DNA of 64,000 nucleotides from assembly GCA_963682055.1 (NCBI GenBank), contig OY821742.1, forward strand, positions 24,554,560-24,618,559. The letters run 5' to 3'. Shown piece after piece: positions 56,470-64,000 of the stretch; position 1 is the stretch's first letter, and every line of letters begins with the position of its first letter. The DNA is from Primula veris. Its lineage: Eukaryota > Streptophyta > Magnoliopsida > Ericales > Primulaceae. The position numbers and the translations under genes were made by a program. Below the pieces are notes generated by a model that was not told the origin of the DNA, ran no database searches, and worked only from the letters and a program-made list of their open reading frames with translations.

Positions 56470-57440
56470 GTAACAAGTAGAAAGGATGGCAAAAACCTAC
56501 TCTCAAATGAGAACAATCAATCCCCATTAACCACTCTTGTCTTGCTATTCAAATTTCAAGTATGATGACCCAAATAAGGAGCCCAGATCAAAGGCTTATC
56601 CATGTAAGTACTTGCTAATAAAGCATTGATTTATGGTGTTTCCAAAGCAAGCTCAATGCTCATTAAATTTTATTCATTATTATGACAAAGGGAAAGAGGA
56701 AAAATATCGTAATCAAGGTTAATATTAATGAAGTCTTATTCCTTTTTTACGACAAAGGGAAAATCGAAAGAGATGAAGAGGAACTAGATGCGTCGTCTTA
56801 GTTACTTATACTTGTGGGAAGTCTCTATTTTATGAAATTATAGCCTTCACTAACTACAACCATAAGAAAATCAATAATGAATTACAAACTTAGACGAGAT
56901 TAAGCACATATCTTAAGTAAGAGACTATTTTTAAGTTATATCAAAGTCAACATTCAGTTAAGCGGAGGTGTGAAGAGCCCACAAAAGTACAAAGTATCTT
57001 TCCTTTAATAGTATGCATAATTGTAACACAATATAGATGCTAATGAAGTAAATACAAATTAATTTATGAGGTGTAGATAAAACAAACCGACTTAAAACCG
57101 ATTGCAACAAAATGAATTATGGTATAAGTAGATATTGGAAAATGAATTACCATACGATTACTATCGCATGGCGGTTTGAAGAATGAATAATCTTGCATGG
57201 CATAAACATACAAAGGCTTTATGTTTAATTGAACCCAGTTTTTAAAAAGCCAAAAGTTAGTGAATTTTTTTTGTAAGAGCTACACGAAAAGCGTGAAAAA
57301 GCATAAGATTTATTGGCGCAATACGTGAGCTTTTTCAAATTTTGTTACGCTTTCAATGGCTTTTTTTTATCGAATTTTGAATTGAGCTTTGCTTTGATAT
57401 TCATCCATTTCATTTCTTTTTCACAATTTTCCAATTTTGG
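56470..57440. other. No gene recognised
   Basis: AT-rich sequence. Repeated gacaaagggaaa blocks near 56685 and 56752 hint at a small local duplication. Nothing else can be supported. Confidence 0.4.
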
Positions 57441-57443
57441 TAT

Positions 57444-57901
57444 TGTTAGGACCTGTTTTGTTTTATAGTGTCTAATAATTTCTATTTGTTTTCATTAGAG
57501 CATTGCTATACGCACAGAGTGAATGTGCACAGGATATACACAGAATATTGAATCCAGCGGTTGAGATTTATCCATGTTTTAATTTATCACTTAAATCCAA
57601 CAACTATTATTTTAACTTTCCCACAATACCAAAATATCCTCTAAAATACAATTTTCTTTTTATCTCTTTTGCAAAACTCAACTATATCAGTCCATCACTT
57701 CTTTATATATCTCCAATATATATTTAAACAATTCAACCTTATTTTTCAATCTTGAAAAAGTTATATATGTTTGTTTCATCTTCAATTTTATTTTAATATG
57801 AAAGAAATCAAATGAGATAATATAAGAAACACTTATGAGTATCAAAGAAGCAAACTTGACGAACTATTAGATCCGTGGAATTTTGATTTTACTATGTTGC
57901 A

Positions 57902-57937
<36 letters not shown>

Positions 57938-58257
57938 TGTGTGTGTTGTTGAAAACACTCATTATTTACTTGGTTATATATTTATTAAGTTTCTAATATA
58001 TCTTTTATGAGTTACACTTTTAGTTGTAACTGCCTTATATAACTGAAAGATCTTGATAGCCAAATCAAAGATTCTAATAAGATGCAATCTGTTCATCAAT
58101 AAAGAGATTTCGCAGAAGATATAAAACGTGGGTAATCTCAGAAGATTGAATGAAGATTGCTCAGTAAAGATGTATTTAGAAAGTCAAAAATTGAAGAAAA
58201 AGATTGATTGATCAATTACTTGAACTAAACTTGGAAAGTTTTGTTCCTTAATATGTG
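57444..58257 (+). mobile_element. Copia LTR remnant, opposite orientation to the 36827-45202 element, interrupted
   Basis: tgttaggacc, then tagtgtctaataatttct (57444-57496) and then tatttacttggttatatatt through ggaaagttttgttcc (about 57946-58257) match the reverse complement of the copia 3' LTR at 36827-37654 along most of their length. Between the two parts lie about 450 bp (57497-57945) that are not in that LTR and end in a (TA)n(GA)n(GT)n tract. The internal part of a retrotransposon is not present. Confidence 0.75.
57903..57945. repeat. Compound microsatellite (TA)n(GA)n(GT)n
   Basis: tatatata..., then gagagaga..., then gtgtgtgt in direct succession at the end of the segment interrupting the LTR remnant. 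The length is likely to be variable. Confidence 0.95.
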
Positions 58258-58398
58258 TTACTACCTCCGATCCCGAAACAAATGATCATATCATATCCCC
58301 AGATTCTCCTTTAATGAAATCCTTCGGCTCAATTTTAACAAAAAAATGCTCCAGAGAAGATCCAAATTAAGGAAACCGGTTCCTACAAAGGTGAGCCT

Positions 58399-59636
58399 AT
58401 GATTCACTATTCGATCGATGATATAAAGATCTTATCAGAACCCTTTAAATATACTATTGTGGAAATATTATCGCATGGTAAGCCGCAAATTGATATCATT
58501 CGTAAAGATTTTAATAACATGGATTTAGAAGCTAATTATCATATTGGTGTGATTGATGCTAAACATATTCTTATACGATTTTTTCATGAAGAGGATTTTT
58601 TGCGTATTTGTTTATGTAAAATTTGGTACATAGAGAAATATCCTATGAGGACATTTAAATGGTCCTATGAATTTAATGTTGAGAAAGAATTTCCAATTAC
58701 TCCTGTATGGATAACTCTACTTCAGCTACTAATCCATCTATACAATAAAACTAGTATTTTTAGCATTGTCTCTGCTTTCGGAAAACCTCTAAAAGTGAAC
58801 GAACCTACAACTAAATTAACTAGACCAGGTTTGGCTAGGATCTGTGTGGAAATTAATCTAAAAAAAGAATTGGTTAAAAGGGTTAGAATCAGCTATGTGA
58901 AAATGATGGATTTTGACAATTGTGCAAATATGAAGATGTTCCTAAAAATATTGCAATCACTGCTTTAAATTGGGTAATGGAAAAAGCTCTTATAAGTTTG
59001 TTGTTCCAATAGAAGAAGAGGAAATTACCAAAGATAGTGAAAAAGAAATACAAGATAGCGACAAAGACAAACGTAAAGAAGAGCATAATAAAAATCAAAA
59101 TCAAAACCAACAAAAGAAACAAAATACCAATTATTACAAACCTTAGCAAAAGAAAATGAGCACTAAAGACTGGGTGAACAACACTTTCACCAAAGAGAAC
59201 AATGAAGCTAAAGAAAATGGAGGAAAAAAAACACTACTGAAGAACCTGAAAGGGTAGATAATAGAAAGGAGAATGTAAAGAAAACTGGAGAATTTGAAAA
59301 CTTTGTAGTTGAGGAAGGTGAAGTTGCTGATGAGGAACTTTGTAAGTCCACTGATTCTGATATTCCTGTGAAAAATGATAACAATATGGAAAATAGTGAC
59401 TTAGCCAAAATAAATACTGAAGTGATTTCATTTTCAAAGGACACATCGTCTCTTAATATAGGGGTCAATAACGCTATTAAGGATTTTGCTAGTCCTTTAA
59501 ATTTTAGAACTTTTTATGATGACATTATAGTGAAAAATAATCCTAGTCTGTTGGAAGCACCAGATATATCTAAAAAGTTGGTCATAGATCTAGGCCTATC
59601 ACCAGGAAAATTTCCTGTATCAGTTAAAGGATGAGA
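58399..59636 (+). pseudogene. LINE ORF1 (DUF4283-type)
   Basis: A 189-codon frame from 58399 reads DDIKILSEPFKYTIVEI, then IRFFHEEDFLRICLCKIWYI, then PMRTFKWSYEF, then LARICVEINLKKELVKRV, the DUF4283-type region of plant LINE ORF1 proteins. A frameshift near 58890 removes the zinc knuckle. A Lys/Glu/Asn-rich spacer follows, then a last open segment (59368-59634) with ISKKLVIDLGLSPGKFPVSV. The reading may begin upstream of 58399 (KPVPTK near 58370). It is not functional as it stands. Confidence 0.82.
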
Positions 59637-59699
59637 ATGAGAGGTGCAAAAACAGCAAAAGAATAAATTCAAGAGGGAAGATAAAATTAAAAGAAAAGA

Positions 59700-59851
59700 T
59701 GGTACAATGAGTTCTTTATGAAATAATTGTCAATTATCTTGACCAATCAGATGAATCAATGTGTCAACATGTTAGTTATTATAAAGTACTTGATTATAAA
59801 AGTTCAAGTTTATGTGATCTATGCTAAATGTACTGTTGTGGAAAGAATGGA
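59700..59851 (+). pseudogene. LINE ORF2 endonuclease, left of the solo LTR
   Basis: A very short, decayed N-terminal piece: QSDESMCQHVSYYK in one frame, then VYVIYAKCTVVERM up to the insertion at 59851. The N-terminal WNxRGL start is missing, so a deletion preceded or followed insertion. The frame continues directly into MDLWEFLKNSF at 61687. Confidence 0.75.
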
Positions 59852-61686
59852 TGTCACGCCCCGAAATCCGAAAACGGACATCAATGCGTGACCTTTTGAA
59901 CAAATGAAAAAAAAAACCTGTTGGTACAAAATTTAACTTTTAAAGGAAAACAACTTGCGAGCTAAATGAACAATTAAACGAATGAAATAGAAATGTTTGC
60001 CAAACGCGGCTACAAGACAAGATTGTTTTAACAGATTTATAAAAGAAAAAGATACCAAACGAATGTAATTTCCCTTAGGCTACAACCTCAAAAACGACTA
60101 AGTACAAAGAAAGCGACTAAAAGAAGCCCCGAACCCATGCGATGCATCGCTAATGCTCCTATCCAAATGCCTCAGTCTAAGTTGTACCTGAAAGACAAAA
60201 CTGTAACGGTGAGTCCCACGCACATACATAGACGGGGCGGCACCACACAGGATACCGTCACTCCATCCAATAAATGCAAGAACTCACAAACAACAACTAC
60301 AATAACAACGTATCAAAAAAAATGTAATAGCATCATATAACGAAATAAATTAAGTAACTTCAACACACATCTATAACACACATGGAGCTCTCACGCCACC
60401 TACCCCAGTCCGTAAGGTAGGTCATGCCCTATACCCCTCAAATCGTCTTATGCCCCCGGTATAGGGAGAGACATAGACCATTGCCAACATATAAATATTT
60501 AAAGTGCACACTTGGACCTCTCATACCACTCGCCCTAGTCCGTAAGACGAGTCATTCCCTATACCACTCGGCTCGTCTTACGTCCCCGGTATAGGGAGAG
60601 ACATAGACCCTTTCCAACATATAAATATTTAAAGTGCACACTTGGACCTCTCACGCTACTCGCCCCAGTCCGTAAGACGAGTCATTCCCTATACCCATCG
60701 GCTCGTCTTATGCCTCCGGTATAGGGAGAGATATAGACCATTGCCAATAAATAAATCTCAAGGCCTCGGACAATAATATTATACTATTCAATTATCACAA
60801 TTCTCAAAATACTAGCATTCCCAAATGTCGCATTATCGCAATTCAACAAAACACATAAGCATAGGTACTAGAATCACAACTAGCCAAACAAGCCTTATAG
60901 CTATCAATTAATTTCTTGCCAAACAAGTCCAACAACATAAAATCTCATTCAGGCATTTTAACAAATACCTTGTATGCATAAACTACAACTCATCTTTATT
61001 CAAGATAAATTTACCCAATTTCATCAACAACTATAACAACACATAACAACTCATAAAAACACACAAACCCATCTATATTCTCATTAGTACAAAATTCATA
61101 TGTCTAAATTACCAATTCTCAAATTCAAATAAGTGAACCAAAAGAGCAACACATAAAACCCAATTATCAATTTAATAGAATATAATTGAGATAAAAGAAA
61201 AACCCCCAAATTTTATAAAACGCAAGATCTAACCCTAACATACAACCCCGTCCAGTCGCAATGGATAACCCCAGTTACCTTAGTTCGTAGAGGAGATGCT
61301 TCCGGTAAAAACTCGCTAATGGTGGTTTCTTTTTCTTCTTCCTAAGATTTGGAACCTCTCTTTTCTCTCTTTTAGGTTTTCTGTTTTGAAAAGTGGGATG
61401 AAAATTGTTTTACGTGAAACTGTTTTGAGAGAGTTTGGGGAAGCGAACTATTTGATCCCCAAAGTTCTAAAAGTTAACTCATAAACAAAACTATTATTTT
61501 ACTGCTCCAAAATAACAAATCTTTATAAACAAAGCTATTGGGTCCTTTTTATTTATAAAATTGTAAGAGGTTTTTAAAAATAAACTTTTTCGGAAAAGTT
61601 TCGGTTTTTGGCTAAAAATTGTATAAAACATTTTTGGATAAACTTAATCGTAAATAAAAACATTTATAAAAATTCGGGATGTTACA
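59852..61686 (-). mobile_element. Gypsy solo LTR in the LINE endonuclease, perfect 5-bp target duplication
   Basis: Begins tgtcacgccccgaaatcc and ends cgggatgttaca, the complete ends of the LTR family at 1-1099 and 7483-9290. It is flanked by atgga on both sides (59847-59851 and 61687-61691). It contains the same three 130-bp internal units (60384, 60514, 60644). The length is 1835 bp. Loss of the internal region by recombination between two LTRs is the usual origin. The orientation is the same as the element at 1-9290. Confidence 0.95.
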
Positions 61687-62830
61687 ATGGACCTTTGGGA
61701 ATTTTTGAAAAACTCTTTTACTACTACCGAGCCTTGTATTATTGGTGGAGACTTTAATACTGTGGCCACTGAAGAAGATAAAGTGGGGGCTTACGTATTA
61801 ATTTAAGTGCTGTTAATGAATATTTGACTTGTCTTAACAACATGGAGGTAACTGAAGCTCAATTAAGTGGCTTTAAATTCACATGGTGGAACAAAAGAAG
61901 AAGTGGAAAGTCCATCTTTGAAATATTATATAAAATGTTGTTGAACCAAAGTTTTTCTAATCTATTCTGCAATAGTTTTCTAGATCATTTAAGTAAAACT
62001 AACTCTGATTATAGTCTCTTGTTATTTAAAATGCAATTAGTCCTAGAAAATGAGCCTAAAAGATTCATTTTTCAAAAATTCTGGGTAGACCGTGAAGGGT
62101 TTGTGGATATTGTAAAAAATGGGTGGATACAGAGCAATAATAATAATGCTTTGGCAAATCCTTTTACCAATTTGAAGAACATAAGGAGAAAGCTAAAATA
62201 TTGGAATTACAATACATTTGGAAATATCTTTCAAGAAGTGATTAAAGCTGAAAATAGCTACTTAAAAGCTGAAACTTTATTTGAGATTGATCCCTCACAT
62301 GTGAACAAAATAGAGCTGAGTAAAAAAGAAGCTAATATCAAGTTCAAACTCAGTTTAGAAGAAAATTTTTGTGCTCAAAAAGCAAATATTAAGTGGGCCA
62401 CAAAAGGAGATTCTAATACTAAGTTTTTCCATGGTATTGTTAAAAAAGAAGGTTAAAAAGTGCTATTTGTGATATTGTTAAAGAGGATGGAACTATTATA
62501 ACAGAAAATGAGCTAATAAAAAAAGAAGCTATGTGGGTATTTTCAAAGTTTATTCGCCAATAATAAAGTTATTTCTCATGATTATAAAAGTTTAGACCTA
62601 ATTCCTTAGCTTATTTTAGAGGAAGAGAATATGCTGCTAAACAAAGATCTAACTTTTGATAAGGTTAAAAATGCAGCATGTGATCTTAGTAAGTCAAGTG
62701 CTCCTGGTATTGATGGTTTCACTCGGCAATTTTTTGTTTCTTTTTGGAGAGCTATTAGGGAAGATGTGTACAAGACTATTTGTCAACTGGGGGAATTCCA
62801 TATATGTATCTCATATCAACTTATATTCCT
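61687..62830 (+). pseudogene. LINE ORF2, endonuclease C-terminal part to start of RT
   Basis: MDLWEFLKNSFTTTEPCIIG continues into GDFNTV (GDFN box intact). A frameshift near 61785 is followed by RINLSAVNEYLTCLNNMEV, GFKFTWWNKRRSGKS and then TNSDYSLLLFKM, where the conserved SDHS has Tyr for His. The spacer region has RFIFQKFWVDREGFVDIVKN and KWATKGDSNTKFFH. After more breaks the RT domain begins (VKNAACDLSKSSAPGIDGFT, then QFFVSFWRAIREDVY) and ends abruptly. The changed catalytic His and the stops show that this ORF2 is dead. Confidence 0.85.
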
Positions 62831-62879
62831 GCTACTTAGCTCCATAAGTTCACATTCCTCATAGATATCACTTTTTAAT

Positions 62880-63340
62880 TATTTATTTTATTCACCAAAA
62901 CGTCATAATACAACCCAAAACATAATACACATATTTTATCTCTCTAAAACCCAAAAAAATAGTTTTAAATTACAAGAAAATTCTATAAAAAAGAAAAAAA
63001 TAATCAACAAATATGGGGAAAAAATACAAAAAATTATTAAAAAAATCACAAAAATCATAAAAAATCATAAAAAATATAAAAAATACAAAAAATGTATTTT
63101 TATAAAAAAATCACAAAAATTATAAATAAATGAAAAAAATTAAACAAAAAATGTTTTTTTTTAAATCACACAAAATGAAAAATATCACAAAAAAATGTAT
63201 TTTAAAAAAAAACGCAGAAAACATATTTTTCTAAAAAAATATAAAAAAAATGGAAAAAAAATCACCAACTTTTAAAAAAAAATACAAAAAAAATATACTA
63301 AAAATGTTTTTTTTTGATAATATCCCACTTTTACACCGAA
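62880..63340. repeat. A-rich degenerate array
   Basis: Many copies of aaaaatcac, aaaaatcata and aaaatacaaaaa in loose succession, with runs of up to nine A or T. No gene. It abuts the 21-bp minisatellite. Confidence 0.7.
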
Positions 63341-63454
63341 GAAGCTGTTATTTAGTCAAAAAATAGTTTTTCCATCAAAAAATAAATTTTTTCACCAAAA
63401 TGTTATTTATTCATGAAAAATTAGCTTTTTTTTAATCTAAATGAGCTGAAATTA

Positions 63455-64000
63455 TATCTAGTTCAGTATAGAGTACATATAATTCAAACGAAAGTGCATA
63501 TAATTCAGTCAAAAGCGTATATAACTCAATAAAAGTGCATATAGTCTAGTCGAAAGTGTATATAGTTAGTCCAAAGTGCATTCAATTCAGCTGAAAGTAC
63601 ATCTAGTGCCGTCAAAAGTACATACAATTCAGTCGAAAGTAAATATAGTTCAATAAAAGTGCGTATGCATATAGCTCAACTAAAAATACATCTGGTTCAG
63701 CTGGAAGTTCATCCGATTCATCTGGAAGTGTATCTAATTTCTTCGAAAGTACATATAGTTAAGTCAAAAGTGCATATAGTCCAGTCGAAAATGAATATAG
63801 TCCAGTCGAAAGTGCATATGGTTCAGTCAAAAGTGCATTTAGTTCAATAAAAGTGCATATAGTTCTATCAAAAGTGCATATAGTTCAGCTAAAAGTGCAT
63901 GTGGTTCAGCCAAAAATGCATCTGGTTAAGCTGAAAGTGCATCTTGTTCATCTCAAAATGCATATAGTTCAGCTGAAAGTGCATCTGGTTCAGCCAAAAG
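63455..64000. repeat. 21-bp minisatellite, continues beyond the window
   Basis: At least 25 copies of a unit close to agtgcatatagttcagtcaaa, with frequent one- or two-base changes (gttcagctgaaagtgcatct at the right). The unit length is a multiple of three, so a 63-codon open frame with a SKVHIVQ heptad appears at 63659-63850. I regard that frame as a by-product of the repeat. Confidence 0.93.

Larger units (their letters stand above)
58330..62830 (+). mobile_element. Plus-strand L1-type LINE, interrupted by a gypsy solo LTR
   Basis: ORF1 (about 58330-59636) is followed by ORF2, whose endonuclease is split at 59851 by a solo LTR and resumes at 61687, running to the start of the RT domain at about 62830, where the coding sequence ends. 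The 3' half and poly(A) tail are missing. The ORF1 is related to that at 29515 (compare LSEPFKYTIVEILSHG with LTKPFKYTLIGKFTHG). Confidence 0.87.

Noticed and set aside
58258..58300. Stowaway-like start (tactacctccgatcccgaaac)
   Set aside because: Only about 40 bases resemble a Stowaway terminus and no inverted partner was found before LINE ORF1 begins.
63659..63850. 63-codon frame with SKVHIVQ repeats
   Set aside because: Arises from the 21-bp minisatellite unit; no start context or domain.
1..64000. CRISPR arrays, tRNA or rRNA genes, bacterial-type operons
   Set aside because: None seen; the repeats present are plant transposon and satellite types.

Overview
This is a stretch of AT-rich nuclear DNA from a flowering plant, probably a eudicot. 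The evidence is LTR retrotransposons primed by initiator tRNA-Met, plant L1-type LINEs with a DUF4283-type first ORF, a FAR1-related gene, and spliced plant-style exons. I cannot name the species. No tRNA, rRNA, CRISPR array or operon was seen. Almost everything is transposable elements, many nested in each other, plus a few decayed host-gene copies.

Layout. 1-9290: a degraded Ty3/gypsy chromovirus on the minus strand (left LTR cut by the window edge, right LTR at 7483-9290). 9555-12460: a FAR1-related (FRS) gene on the minus strand with two in-frame stops. 12460-16840: mostly featureless, with a small CACTA-like element (13109-13440) and an imperfect direct repeat near 14.9-15.4 kb. 16841-27318: two direct copies (A and B, about 5.2 kb apart) of an unrecognised multi-exon gene. 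Copy A carries a long-TIR Mutator-like element with a 9-bp target duplication, a Helitron-like insert, an antisense fragment of a poly(A)-binding protein gene and a MITE. Copy B lies between inverted repeats of about 105-117 bp, as in gene-capturing Pack-type transposons, and contains a solo LTR with a 5-bp duplication.

27319-28710: hAT-like composite MITE debris. 28790-34450: a minus-strand LINE split by a plus-strand ORF1-only LINE (about 29470-32190). 34700-36050: the 3' end of another minus-strand LINE. 36827-45202: a degraded minus-strand Ty1/copia element of SIRE/Maximus type with an extra ORF downstream of pol. 45522-46159: a non-autonomous hAT element. 47197-50412: a hAT transposon with an uninterrupted 811-codon transposase, recognisable terminal repeats and a perfect 8-bp target duplication; it is the best-preserved element here. 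51690-54190: a MuDR-type MULE transposase remnant. 54400-58257: a decayed simple repeat, a LINE ORF1 fragment, a MITE and a copia LTR remnant. 58330-62830: a plus-strand LINE whose endonuclease region is split by a solo LTR (59852-61686) of the same family as the gypsy element at 1-9290. 62880-64000: an A-rich block and a 21-bp minisatellite running off the window.

Only the hAT transposase looks intact enough to be functional. The insertions give a relative history: LINE then gypsy solo LTR, LINE then LINE, CACTA-like element then hAT, gene copy B then copia solo LTR, and gene copy A leader then MULE and Helitron. All family names rest on motifs read by eye; no database search was possible.
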